Assembly (NCBI RefSeq): GCF_964340395.1
Contig: NC_135563.1
Coordinates: 11,816,651-11,880,650 of the forward strand
DNA length: 64,000 nucleotides
Source of the DNA: Glandiceps talaboti
Lineage: Eukaryota; Hemichordata; Enteropneusta; Spengelidae
Direction: 5' to 3'
Part shown: positions 43,667 to 57,145 of the stretch, one piece after another
Numbering within the stretch: the stretch's first letter is position 1
Layout of the letters: the number at the start of each line of letters is the position of its first letter
Made by a program: the position numbers and the translations under genes
Notes under the pieces: generated by a model
The model's input: only the letters and a program-made list of their open reading frames with translations
What the model was told of the DNA's origin: nothing
Databases searched by the model: none

Positions 43667-46600
43667 TTATATCCATTATGACGTTATCTTCACTGGTTAT
43701 CTACTCAATATTTTGCGGTCATTGTCATTACACCACTTGTCAATATGTTAAGTACGTCTTATGAATACTAATTACGTAGTGCCACATCCATGGATATAGC
43801 CTCGGTTTGTTGCTATTTTGCCTCGTTTCAATGTAAATTGTCTAAACAGGTGTGTGTTGAGTTCAGATGATCGTACAGGACGGGTGCATATGAGAGATGT
43901 ATGTCTTCAACATCCACATGGCTGCGCATGCGTACATGAGTCCATTGTTCATGTTTGAATCATCTTCCTGACTATAGTCCAGCAGAAATTCTACATCCAT
44001 GCTAACCATGTAAGACCAAGTAATTCTCTACTGTGACTGCAGTTTAAATTTGATAAATCAGTCAATTACGTGGTTTAGGAATTCTTTAATATCATTTCAG
44101 AAATACATTCTTACATTTATGTAATCCTTGGGTAATGATGGTGCCGATTGTAATTTTATTAAAGTCATGAGCCACAGACAAGGAAGAAATAGAGATAATT
44201 ATCTCTAAATCACTTATCCTCATCATCTAATGTTTATTTCATCTTTAAAGACCATCGAAGGAAAGGTACAACAATTCTAATGACCCAAAACCATTCCACA
44301 ATGTATAAGCTCAGATAACCATAGCAACCAAATATCTTGGGACGATATATGAGCCATAATACAACGATTATGAGTATTTCTTGGCGATTACAGAAAACCT
44401 ACCGGAACATTGTGTAACTATCATATACGCCCAATGTCAAGGAATACGCCCCTCTCGAGATTCCCGTTGTATAGAAATTGTTATTATTGTGTGCGAATGT
44501 AGAATCACTTGAGAAGTGATTTGTTAAGTTACACAGTTTCTCCCTTTAGCCCTTAGATATATCGTTCATTTACTTTGCAATCACATGTTTTCATGAACAA
44601 TATTCAAAGCTTCTTTACTACTGTTATGACCTCAACTTTCCCCACTACGGTAAACGTTTCCCACAGCTAAATGATATATTCCTATTGCCTAAACATACGT
44701 ATAAATGGTGTAATGATATTTTTATGGCCTAGATATGGGTTTTGTGGACCAAGGATGTGCGGTAAAGCGTGGTAAAGAATGCATATTAATAATAACTGCT
44801 CCGTAATTTTTAGAATAATATTTAAAAATACCGAAAATAATCATTAAATACAAAAATTTAAATAAAGTGTAGTGCCCTTACTCACTTCAAGATGGCCTTA
44901 AATCTAACTCTTTATATATCGCGCTTTCTTCAGATTTCAGTGGCTATGCATTATATTACCAGTTTCAACACTAGAAACCCATATTGACCTGTACTGTATT
45001 TCATGTGTCTTTAGATCCATATTCTTTCACATGAAGACGAACCGATTCAAAGTTATATTTATAGAGAATTCCTGACCCTATCTCAAAAAATATTGTCGTA
45101 ACTGAAAAGCGAGAAATCATTATATCAACTGTGTGGGGCGAAATGGTTACCATGGAAATGTTTAGACATCGGGTGACTAACTTTGTGCAATTCAAGGTTA
45201 GGGTACTAATTTTCAGAAGTTGTTTATTCAGGTGTAGGATAACACATCATCATTTATTTATTTTCGAGAAAAATGAAAAGACGACAGAGTCATTTATGTT
45301 GAATGCCTGCTGTGTTGCCATGGTGACGATTTTATATTTATTTGACGGATCGTGCATGGGTCTGAAGGGAATATTCAATCACGTTGATTTCCAGTCACAC
45401 TATTTCGGAGGTTTACCTTCTGACATTTTTCAGTCATCCTTGAAAGGATTTTTACGCGCCTTATTTATTGTTTTGATATTTATTGAAATGTCACCATCTA
45501 TAATGTTGTTAAGTCTCTACTGTTTTCGTTACTTGTGACTTGTTTCGGTACAGAAGCTGCCCAAAATATCTCTAGCTGGAACTGGGGTAAGTTTACCACT
45601 TACGATAGAGCAATCGTGATATTGTATATATTAAACAACATTTTTTCCGACGTTGAAAATCTTCAATTGTAGCACGGGAGTGATCATGTCACATCTAAGG
45701 GTTGTTTACAACGAGACTACTTCCACTGCTAGACTACACCTAAAGTGAAAAGATTAAGGCATATGATATCGCCAGAGTTTAGCCTCAACGTAGATATCAC
45801 TCCTTGAAAATATTACTAGTTTTATAGTTTGATGTGTAAGAACAATAACTTAATATGAATGCATAACATTTTATAACACACATAACTTCAAATTATGTCA
45901 TAATTAAGATATAACAGCTTCTCAGTATCTGTGGATATTAATTTTTATGATCTTAACCAGAAACGTAAAACTACAATTTTTATCTCTACGCACATTTAGA
46001 AATTATAGTTATTTCGCATTCAATGTTATGATAGTGATATTACGTATAATAGCAATGTCGATTTATTTTGATTTTTATAAATTTAAAAGTGACAATATGG
46101 ATGAGGATATGATATTATTTTGGATTTTTAATTTTTATAATAATTGTTATCATGTCAATGTGAAACAAGATATACCAAGTCTGTGTTCGTCACTCAATAC
46201 CGTACGTTGCAGAAAGCTAAAAACAAAATGTGTAAACAGTGTGTTATTGTACGTACAATAACAAAAAGACGCATTTTACAAATGTATTAATCGTTTCCCA
46301 TTTATTGAGTTACAAACAAGGACTTGATTTTTCAATTAGGTAGCCATGATAAAAAATTTTAAACTCTACTATGACAGATTTCAAATAATGTGTATCTATT
46401 ACATACAAAGTTACATCTACAGATTGATTGACGTTTTAAACCTGCACTAGCTGTCATATGGCGAACAATTTTGTGATCGGACAACGAACAATATGTTCAC
46501 TAAAAATGGTTACAATGCCAATAATTAGACATTGTGTATGTTGATTTGACGAGGTCGGTATTATCCGTTAAAGGTTAAAAATCGTGATAGCGACGAGTGC

Positions 46601-49600
46601 GCTGATTTTAGAGTGCGGACCCGAAAATCAATGTGGTTGGATTTATTGTACTATATCAATTATTCAGCTTCACAAATACAATTATCTACAGGTGATTTAA
46701 TACTGTTCAGGATGTATGTTGTTAAGAGTAAGTTATTTTATCTCACAAATTTCACTGTTTTGAAAAAAACCCGTTCCATTTGCAGCTTTAAATTAGCACT
46801 AATATCATGCGATTTCCGAAATTGGTGATACGATACCCAATTAACGTGCGGAGTGATATATATGTTTTGAACTATTTACTTTAAGGATATCAAATAAGTG
46901 TAATTGGCAACGAGAGAAAAGTATAAAGTTTACCGCTATTTGAAAGACTTAGCATTGGTGTTTATGCCGACAGCTTGTTCCTGTTCAAAATCAAGGACGC
47001 TGATTACTGTTATAGAATAATATGTACAGTATACACCGACAAAACCTCCAATGTGAGTTGGTTGTCAACATCAGTGTAATCTGTGCGATGTAATCCGCCC
47101 CATTAGTGTTATCAAAGGTGAGTGCTCTACATGATTGGCGAAAGAAAAAAACGTGACATGCATTTCTAGAGTCTAGATCACCTGCCCGTTTCCTCTTAAA
47201 ATATAATCTGTGTATTACATGTTTCAAGTACTTGCTCGGTGAACTCAGGTGCACTATCTTCCCTGTTTAGTCCCATGCGGACTAACCTTTCCCCTACACA
47301 AGATTTACTAGTGATTCTCTTTGCTTAGTTTGATCTTCTCTGAAATGATTCACTCCCTGTACATAGATGACTTACATGACTGTGCAAGAAAAGTGTAATT
47401 TTAACCGGCTTGTCAAAAATAACTTTGTCTGTTATTGCCTCTGATATTAATTTTCGTTCAAAAGCGCTCACATTTTCCAGTAATGTTTTCGTATTAATTG
47501 ACATTTTAATGGCAAAAAACATATTTCGGATCCTTACATTTTGTCATAGTATAGTATTTAGTGCGTCTACAAACCGAAAGTTTTGACCCTACATGCTTAA
47601 CTACGAATTCTGACTTTTCATTAATAGGATGACATTTCGCATATTCACGTTTGCCTGGAGCTGGAAATGTAACGCACATGCCTGGAACAACTATTATATG
47701 TATAGTGAGGAATATGATGACATATCTCTGTGTAGTATGTGTTTCATTCAGGCTTTACTACAAATATTAAGTAACTTTAGAGTTTCAATTAGGCGCCAGT
47801 ATGTTTCTGCATAAAATTTATATCTCACAAATTTCTTTGTTACGAATTACACAGCGTGCATGTACGTTAAATAACACATTTTATCTGACTGTCAACATTA
47901 GGCAGTTTCCTTGTTTGAATCGTCCTTGTTCCACCCGGCAGTGATGTTGGTTTGTGTTCACATTGAGAAAAAAAGTTTAAATTCGTGCGCACCATCGGTT
48001 TTATTACTTTCACCGTGAGGTCTTTTTCATTAAATTTAGGTATATAACTGCTCATATAATTTTATTGAGAATATTAACTTGGTGCTCTAGAATTTGATAC
48101 CTCCCATGGTAATTAAGAAGATTAAGTTCAAGTTAGTGTTAATGCCAAATGGCAAAGTAACTTATATAATGAAAAAACTGCAATGCGTATAATTACAAGG
48201 GTTATTAAAGAATGAGGAAATCCAATAAATCAGCATATCACATGATATTTATATGTTGGCAAGTTCACATTCAAAATAGTTCAAAGGTGAAAGGTGAACA
48301 TGTCGTTGATAAATCAGTATTATCATCTAAAACTGACTAAGTGATTAAGCTTGGGGTACCGAAATCCTTGTCAGTTTATCGAATGCAGCGACAAATTTTA
48401 TCAAAATTGATTATTTGTGTCTTAACAATCGCTGGCTATTGTAGGATTTTTTTTTGTAATTAGGAAAGTCAATTTAGAGCCATACTTTTATTCACGTTTG
48501 GAACGTTTATAAAATTAAACTTTAGCAAATAAAACTAACACTTTCCAGGGCCATTTTGTTGGTTTAAATCAGAAATCAGATGAAATATGCCAATACAAAA
48601 AAAACAAACACTCGACGCCATTTTTAAAAAATGATTATAGATAGACGGTGTCCGTAACACAAAATAGTTAGGAGTAGAATTCGCTGTTAGCAAACGCCGT
48701 GATGCTCAGTGCGAACTATTAACACTACAGGCGTCAACATCACGTTTTATAGAGTCCACACATCTTAATCAAATTAATGGGGTACCGATACATAAAATAG
48801 AATCACTGGCGGGGGCATATCATGAAACGTTGCCACAAATTAAAATATATCACAGTAATATTTGTCACAGATGCTCGAACTTGGAAGGAAATGGCGTGAT
48901 TTATGATCGTGTTACCAGTCCTCCCGTCAATTAATTTCAGAATACGGTCCTATTTTACTTCATTACCATTAAAACTAGCGGTGAACGTAGCCTGAGTTAC
49001 TTTCTGAGCTTATTTCCGTAGATCCTTGTGTGTTATTTTGCGGGTAAGTGTACTTGTGATTAATTCAACCATCTTTATATGAGCGCACGATTACGAATTA
49101 CAGGAATGTCGTTCAATGTATGTAAAAGTTCCTTGATCTGCAAGATTAATTACTATGGGTTAGACTTGACAACAATACAAGATGAACCATCATTGCACAT
49201 AAATATTTGTTGAGGCGCCATCTTGTACGTCATGTAATTCCTACCAGTTTTGTAATTTTACGTGTACTTTAGTCGCTTTAAGCTTTGCCTAGATATATGA
49301 GTACTTTAAGTGATTTCTTCCTCCCAGGCACCATGTAGTTATCTCAATTTCTTTTCACATACGTATGTCATCAGGGAGTAACCTATAAATATGGCGGAAA
49401 CTATCGTTGTGATATATGATTTTTTGTTTTCGGGTTATAAGTGAAAACGTCAGGATGTTTTCAACATGACACTTATTTCTACTGTTGTATCTCGTATTTT
49501 AGTTGTATTAAAAGCCCCATTATTCATTAGAAAGCGTTATTTTAGTGTTGAAACCAGACCGACTATGTTCGAAAAGTTCGCATGTCATATTGTATATAAG

Positions 49601-52440
49601 TGAGTTAATAAGAATTTATCACGTACTAACATGAACTAAAAAGTAACAAATTTGTGCAACATTTTTATTCATCAGACCTAAAGACTACGAGTATGTCAAA
49701 TAATTAATGATTTTATTTCCTGCCTTTACAGTCTTGGAGAGAGGGGATCACTTGTTTCCTTTATCCTTCCCGCTTCGATGTATCATATAAAGTTTGATTA
49801 CCTTTTTATAACTTTAACAAAAACATTTATTTTTTCTTGTATATATCTCTAACAGAAGGCTAGATTCGTTTTGTCATTCCGAGGCATCCAGGACCGCTTT
49901 AAATAACGCATATTCTTTTCGTTCATTGACACAGAGCCAGACAAAATCTCACTATTTATACTATTCAGCTTTTTCAATAACAATACATACATTAGCTATA
50001 TCCCCTAATAACCTTTTTTTTTTTTTAAAGCAGCAGCAACATCCATCTATGGTATCCGATTCATGTTGTTTAGACGTGCGTATAAATCAGACCCCTAACT
50101 TTAAGTCTTCATTTATGGACATTGATCCAGGGAAAAAAGTAGTTTTAATGCAAGGTAGCAGTCGTAATATCACTTTTTATGCTTACTTGACTTTCAATGC
50201 AGAGTCTGGTATGACAAACCTGATTATAACGACCCTTTGTGGCCTATTTTTTCCGCCCATAACTACGTATAATTTGTATATTCGTTCTAACATATACAGT
50301 TTTGTTTAAAAGTTATCACTATCAGTAAAACAGCATTCATTTTATACAATGTATCTACCACAGGGTTAAAATAACAGAAATGTACTTTAGAGGAGGGTAG
50401 TCATTTTAAAAATGAAATGCATAAAATATGTCCTTTAGGAGAGTAACATGTCGCCTGTCGAAGAAAATCACAATAAATAATGAACTGCTTCATTTTCATC
50501 ATATTTATGTATTTCGCTATAAGAACTCCCTCCTAGCAATAGTTATCGCGTAACACATGAAAGCATTTTACGTTCAGTATTTTATTTTAAAATAAACAAT
50601 CTATGGCTTCTGATATGCCCGTTGAATATCTAGATATTAGATATCTGTTTGTGCTTCTTAAGAACACCCAAGAAAGAGTTTGATTGGTTGGTATGGGTAT
50701 ACATTGAACAAACACAAGTAAACAATTTCCCGAAAATAAAGGCCGAGTCCAAAATATTCATAATGAAACAAGATTGTTCTAGATTAATATCGTCTGGAAC
50801 TAGTCTTTACATTGTTAAAGTTATTAAATATATGCCCTAACTGTGAATACCGCTGGGTTCATTGACAGATCGGATAGGCATATTTTCTGTTCAGCAATCC
50901 AAAATTAACAACCGTTGAAAGATGGATAGCATATGAATACAATTGCTCAAGTGATGTTTTTTAAAACGGTTAGCATGTTGGTGGTATTCCGTGACAGAAG
51001 AAGACCTCAGTATGCAGCTCGTCTTTTATTACAATGACGGTGCAGGATTTCAAGAAAGTGTTTCTCAATTAAGATAAATCGTATTCGAGTCGGACATTTT
51101 TTCACATTCTCTTTTTTATCAGTAGGCTACTACAATACTCAGACGGGCACATCTTAAGTGAGCATGCGTGTATGCATTCTCAATAAAATAATTGCATGCA
51201 ATGGTGGTCCAAATCGGTGAGGTATCGACAAAGAGATCGCATACAATAAACTGACATACTATATGTTAAGGGCTTTCATTAAATTTTCAAATATCGGCAC
51301 TTAATACCAATTGCGTGATGAAAACCACTACATTAGAAAAGAAATCGGAAGACAAAATTAGAAATCCCATTAAACAAGGGGCAAATATATTATTCGAAGC
51401 TCGTAAAATTATCTTTAATTTTGATAAAAAAATATCATAAACAGTTATTAAGAGTAAGTTGATTCTACTAAAATCAAATCAATACATTATCAAATATCGG
51501 TTACCTGATGCTACTAGTAGAATGTAAAGAAACTATCTTGTCCTTGTCGAAGTCTTTAATATGATTAATGATTACTCAATACACGTCATCATGAGCGCGG
51601 ACGTTTGTGATCTGTTCGATTGACTGATTGATAGGTGGAATTCGCAAGCTACTGGAAGGTCGATGTGACCTTGGAACTGCATTTTCCTCTCATGCTGAGA
51701 ACAGCTATATCAAATTCCTTTACACGACAGTTTCGTTATTATTTAATGACGTGTTATGAATATACAACTCTGATTAATACCGAAAATTATTTACATATCT
51801 ATTCAACGTTTTTGGCTTTTGGCAAATTTGTTGCTTCATTGCTTAAATTACGTACCGAATCATCGTGTAGGGGAAAAGAAAGATTATGTTATTAAGTTAA
51901 ACAAAATCGTATGCGCTGCATGCAGTTGTCGAGAGACACTACACGTATGACCTGTCAGCACAAAATCACTTTTGATATGCAAGTCCAAAAAGGTTAACAT
52001 TTAGATATACCATTTCATTAAGAACTGCAACCTGGCGACTCCAATTTTGTAAGAAGCGGTGTTGAATAATAATTAGAAAGTGTGGTGACATAATACTTGA
52101 GGCACTATTCACGTAAGCAGCAGGTGATGACATTAGTCATAAGAATAGCTAAATCAATGTTTAGAAAGTTGTCTGAAAAGTCCTTTTGTGTAATAAGTAA
52201 TATGAAAAATACTATCACGATAAAATTAAACTATTCTGAACAAACGGCTACCAGAAATATTGCTTAAATGTACATAAACACAGGGGGTACAAAATTGAAT
52301 GCGATATGCATTGAACGGTTCAATATAAAGTAATAATGCATCTTGATGTATATTATACCTATACAAGTACCTCAAACTGTGATCACAAAAAATTCATAAA
52401 CTCGAAAATATTATTTTTCGAACAGACATGTTTCATTACA
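43667..52440. other. gene-free sequence
   Basis: Long AT-rich stretch. Open frames at 45131-45538 (135 codons from a non-ATG codon) and 49926-50309 (127 codons, also non-ATG) have no identifiable domains and read through low-complexity T or A runs. Unrecognised short exons cannot be excluded. Confidence 0.4.
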
Positions 52441-52463
52441 CTATTCTATTCTATTCTATTCTA
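52440..52463. repeat. (CTATT)n short pentanucleotide repeat
   Basis: Four to five units of CTATT. Confidence 0.9.
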
Positions 52464-53093
52464 AGAATACAAAGGTATTTGAAAATAATACTGACATACT
52501 AGTATAAGTCAATTAAATAGCTCTAGCGTTCTTACTGTTCGTATATGCGATGATTAATCATCCATGTATACTAGTATGTCAAACGCCGTATTGAGTCTGT
52601 ATCTATCCTAGTCATGTCATATGTGTATATAATTATGGTTTTAATATTGATGTATTAAAAAAATGTATGGAAATTTAGGCATGATACTAAGGTCTACACG
52701 GTTGGTCGGTAATGGTTTGGATTACTCACAGAATACAGAAATCATTTATATCTGCTGTGTTATGAAATGATGATTGAATATCTCATGTTTTGAAATTATT
52801 ACCTAATTACAAATTACACTTCTAGATTTATTATCTGTGATCACACATTCATTAAGTATGCATACGTGGAATCAGTTCACATCAATATTCTATTTCTATT
52901 TCTAGGTCAGAATGTATTAAATAGAACGATGAGTTAAAAGTGTTTGTTGTTTGATATACCCCACGGCATGATGTTCTTTTGTGTGTCAGTTGTCGATCTT
53001 TCTATACATAACAGTTGATTTCAGATCAATACATTATATTTCTTATTTGTATTCACTGCTTGTTGTATTCAATCAACCAAAACTATCTTGTGT

Positions 53094-53095
<2 letters not shown>

Positions 53096-53135
<40 letters not shown>

Positions 53136-53157
53136 TTTGTGTGTTTGTGTGTGTGCG
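53096..53157. repeat. (GT)n microsatellite
   Basis: GT repeat with TTTG interruptions, ending in GCGCGAGCGCG. Confidence 0.95.
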
Positions 53158-53699
53158 CGAGCGCGTTCGTTCATATGTGTGTTGGTAGATGGGGTGATGA
53201 AAGCGATTCAGTATTTGTTTAGCTTTATGGTGAATTTATGGATTATGCATGGTTCATCTACTGTAGACAATAAATTGCAAAATCACAGTCTTAAATACTA
53301 GTGTCTGAAGACAATTCATATTAAATCAATTTTGCGTACATTATTGAATATTGTGGTATGAAAAACCTCAAACGTGTAATATTGATAGATTAATATCAAA
53401 TTTGTAATATCCAGGAAAGCTAATTTAACATTAAAGAACAAGATAGGCTAATATCGAGATAAAAATAACAAAATTGTTTCTCATTGCGACTGACCACTTG
53501 TGTCTAGCAGGTAGTTTTTCTTTTACAAGATGTCAAAAGGGCAAGGCCCAATTATATAGCAAACCGATGATGCAGTATACAATAGTGATGTCGTCCAGTA
53601 CATATTTGTTAACGGTATAGCTGCAACCCACGGGAACGATGGAATCCAGAGGCGGAATGCTGACCTAGAAAACTATCTCCATATCAATCATATTTCTCC

Positions 53700-54150
53700 A
53701 CGTTTAATCATTGAAATGGGCCTTGCAGTTTTGATTTTTTTTGTGTTATCGGGTACAAAATCTGCTGGTTAATGAATAAATCTTACATAAAGGCTGGCAA
53801 TGACGGGGTCAAAAACAACATATGTTTTTCAGAACCTATCAATTCAAACTGAAAACTTCACATTAATCATTTCTTTTGTCGTTTTGACATTTTTATCTGG
53901 TACAAGTCTGCTGGCTTATCTACAATCGTTACATAAATTGACAAGGAGGGTCATATCAAACAAACATCTTTTTTTTTCAGACTTGGTAGTGCACATGCTT
54001 CACGTTCATAATTTGTCTTGCAGTTCTGCCATATTTGTATCGAGTACAAAATATGTTAGCCTATCGATAATCGTCACATACTGCATAACTTATAATGGCA
54101 ATGAGGGGATCACATACAAAATTAATTTTTCAGACCCCGACAGCTCCCGC
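53700..54150. repeat. three diverged tandem copies of a ~145-bp unit
   Basis: The words GGGTACAAAA (53751), TGGTACAAG (53898) and GAGTACAAAA (54042) mark equivalent points about 145 bases apart. Each copy also carries a preceding TTTTGAC/TTCTGCC block, a CTTACATAAA-like block and a T run ending in CAGA. The open frame 53800-54153 spans two copies and is probably not a gene. Confidence 0.65.
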
Positions 54151-54507
54151 TGATAGTGATACATTAATCTTCCAGAGTTCAATATCAATACTTACGAAAG
54201 GCAAGATCAAGCGCCATCACAGTGGAAAAACGTCGATTAATTTTATTCACGTGATTAAATGTACAAAAAGGGAACAGTCTACAGGAAAAAGGATCGAGCT
54301 ATCACAATACCAAATATAATACATCGAAAATAAAAGTACAAAAGATATATTTAATATGAAATTTTCTAACTGCTATACTAGAGGTATACTGAAGCTTTGA
54401 TTATAAACATTACACTACAGCACCTTACAGAATGGGGAGAAGTAGATTTATGACAGGGAAATTATAAGATGTACATGATGATGAATTAATTCAAATATCT
54501 CTCTCTC

Positions 54508-54520
54508 ATACATACATACA

Positions 54521-54556
<36 letters not shown>
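54508..54556. repeat. (CATA)n microsatellite
   Basis: About 11 CATA units ending in TATATA. Confidence 0.97.
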
Positions 54557-54814
54557 CATGAATGAAACAACATATACTCTGGCTGAATTCAATAGTTACT
54601 GTTTATAAATACCTATGTTAACATGCAGACTATATATAGCCTTTGACGTGAATAGTCGTGGGTATTTTTCCTGTAGTCATTTTAATCAATTACATATGTG
54701 CCAATGACACTACCAGGAAAAGGTGATAATTTGTTAACAGATAGGTAGGTTTTGGACACACGTTATCAGCCATAAGTGTGATTATGATTAGGAATGAGAT
54801 AACGATTGTTGGGA

Positions 54815-55210
54815 AATAATGATAATGGTATATTACATATTTATAAAGCGCCTCCTACACAATTGCTCTGATCATGGCACTCTACAATACATTCCCCTGG
54901 TACACAGACCTATAGGCACAACGGCCCTATGTAGCTTCCTCAACTTTCTTGGGAAGGATACAGTCCATATCAGCCTCTCTGTGAGCGCCTAGGTTTAAAG
55001 CATTCACATACTAGTCTTTTCTGGTTCCCAATTATACAGCTTGGTCGACTGGTACACAATCATTTTTCCAATCTTGCCGAAGGATTTCTTGCATATCGAT
55101 TAAAAATTTACTCGTATTACGAATAACTTCTTACTACAAATTACTGCAATGCAGGCGCAAATCAGCAACTTGCAGATTACAAGCTCTAACCCATTCGACC
55201 ACTATTTGGC
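54815..55210 (-). mobile_element. tRNA-derived SINE (minus strand)
   Basis: Read on the minus strand. The head has an A-box TGGTCGAATGG (55201-55191), an anticodon-arm-like hairpin (GCTTG...CAAGT around a 7-base loop) and a degenerate B-box GATTTGCGCCT (55163-55153). The tail contains GGAGGCGCTTTATAAATATG followed by short ATT-type repeats (about 54860-54815), as in many invertebrate SINE tails. The length of about 395 bp suggests a tRNA head plus a central body. It is old, since the B-box is degraded. Confidence 0.65.
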
Positions 55211-57000
55211 AATCAACGAAGCTGGCGAATTTTACAACGATTGAAGATTGTTAATAATGTCTATATTGCTTAAGTAGCATACCTGTAATTTACACGATTT
55301 ATAAATATTAAAACTTGGTTAGTGTAACAACAGTCCATTTCCTTAATTACCTTTTTCAATTCTTCAAATTTTTTTCTGTTTACCATTATGTAATTTTAGA
55401 TTTCTTCAAGCAAATTACATGTACACAATGTGAGACAGGTCCAATTTCTAAGTGCTCCCAAGAGTTTGAATATCACATGGGAATTGATTCTGCATTTGTT
55501 AAATGACTCTACACTTTTAGCGAAGCTTTCGCAATAACCATTAAATAATGAAAGTAGGCGTCCTTCTTTCCAATTTTTGACCGTAAACAGCGTCGAACAA
55601 AATTGTATGCTCCTGGAATCGCTTGACGCAGTAGTATTGTTGAATTAAGGTATTTCACATCTTGTATTATTTGTATATTTCAGATGTTAATGGGCTTCTA
55701 AAATGTTATTTATAGAGTTAAAATACTTCACAATCTCCTAAAAAGATCATTTACTACTGAGAAGAATTTACGTCAAAATGCTCACATCCCCGTGCTGTCG
55801 CATACTTACATTTGATAGAGGAGTGATTTTTATCACACTAAGATGCGAACTATAAATTGTATTTTAAGAAAAAATAACCCATCGGGCTTCAATACATTTT
55901 TGAAGGTCATATAGATCAGATAACCATATTTCAGCATTGACGTAAAGTACAGGTCAATACTTGACATACTTTTAATTACAAGCTTGCTTCCTACATTTAA
56001 TCTCAGAGACCAAATTATATAGCTAATTAACATCCACCATGCAGAGGAATCCACGATTGGCACTAACCTGTCGCACGCATTTCAAGATTGTTTGACTGAA
56101 AGAACACCTGCTTCTTTATATGTATTTACAAGTATAGCACCTGTTTCAATGTTCGCGTCTCTTTTCATGTTAGTCAAGTGTTTAGACAGAGCTTGTCTTC
56201 TGTACCAAATTCAATACCATTATTTCCGCCATTTAACTTGATTACTTCCAGATTGTGGTTTACCTAATTAACGAGAACATGGCTTTGGGGTAAACCACAG
56301 ACATAAAGTAGCCCGGGATTAAAATAACAACACCCACTCTTTAAATTGTATTTTTATTGAGAATCACGGATCACCATAATTTAGTTTGTCAATGGGAAGG
56401 TGATGAATTACTTGTTGATGGAAATTGACGGGTTGAATAAAATGTTATTGCTTATATTAAATGAAAGCCGAAATTGAATCTGTTCACAGCACCATTGGCA
56501 AATATAGACTAAATTATGTGAGGTCTTAAAGTTTTTTTAATTTTCGATCAAATATCCACAGTTTTTTTTTATTGATCTTTTGATAACACGATTAGTTGGG
56601 TCTACTTTTTCGCTTTACATTTTTTCTTTTACATGAAAATTGTTACTGTGTCTCTGCCTGCTTTCTCTTGTAGCCAAAGGCCACAATCTTTTAAAGCTTG
56701 TGAAGTAGTATTCATTTACAATTCTATAGGTTGAACTGTCGTCATAACTGATATAGCTCCCGGTGAAACATTTGCACTTTATCAAGACTAATTGGGAGTT
56801 GAAAGAGATCACGTAAAAGAAGCTACTTAAGGAGATCGTTGATATACTGTCTGCTACGAAATACTTGTTAAAGGTAAGCGAATACAATGAAGCGCAAAAA
56901 CTGTCGTACAATGTTGTTTTTCTTTATATCAGGTCTGGTTCGCGTTGAATTTCGAAGTGCTACGTTGTTGTTACAGTAACAGACTAAGTGTTGAATATGA
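55211..57000. other. gene-free sequence with an old duplicated segment
   Basis: The stretch 56395-56530 shows similarity to 57480-57610 (shared order of TGATGAATTA/TTATGAATTA, GGGTTGAAT/GGGTGAATT, TTCACAG/TTTACAG and AGGTC). This suggests an ancient duplication of roughly 1.1 kb period or two copies of one element. No gene was recognised. Confidence 0.4.
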
Positions 57001-57145
57001 ATTGTATGCTCTCCAGGGAGTTAAGGAAGTGAAAAAAGCCGATGTGCTACTTTAGATCCGTGCCAGGGGTAATAATTGTAAAGCACGGTGTGCACAGTGG
57101 GAAAGCGCAATATAAAAACCAACATTATTATTATTGTTATTGTAT
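57001..57145 (+). mobile_element. SINE-type 3' tail fragment
   Basis: TGGGAAAGCGCAATATAAAA followed by ATTATTATTATTGTTATT has the same AAAGCGC-TATAAA-(ATT)n tail design as the SINE at 54.8 kb, in opposite orientation. Upstream AAAGCACGGTGTGC is a further typical tail word. No tRNA head was recognised. Confidence 0.5.

Noticed and set aside
45131-45538. 135-codon open frame
   Set aside because: No ATG at the start, no recognised family and no clear splice context. This length is expected by chance in 64 kb of six frames.
49926-50309. 127-codon open frame
   Set aside because: Starts with a non-ATG codon, runs through a T-tract and shows no family features.
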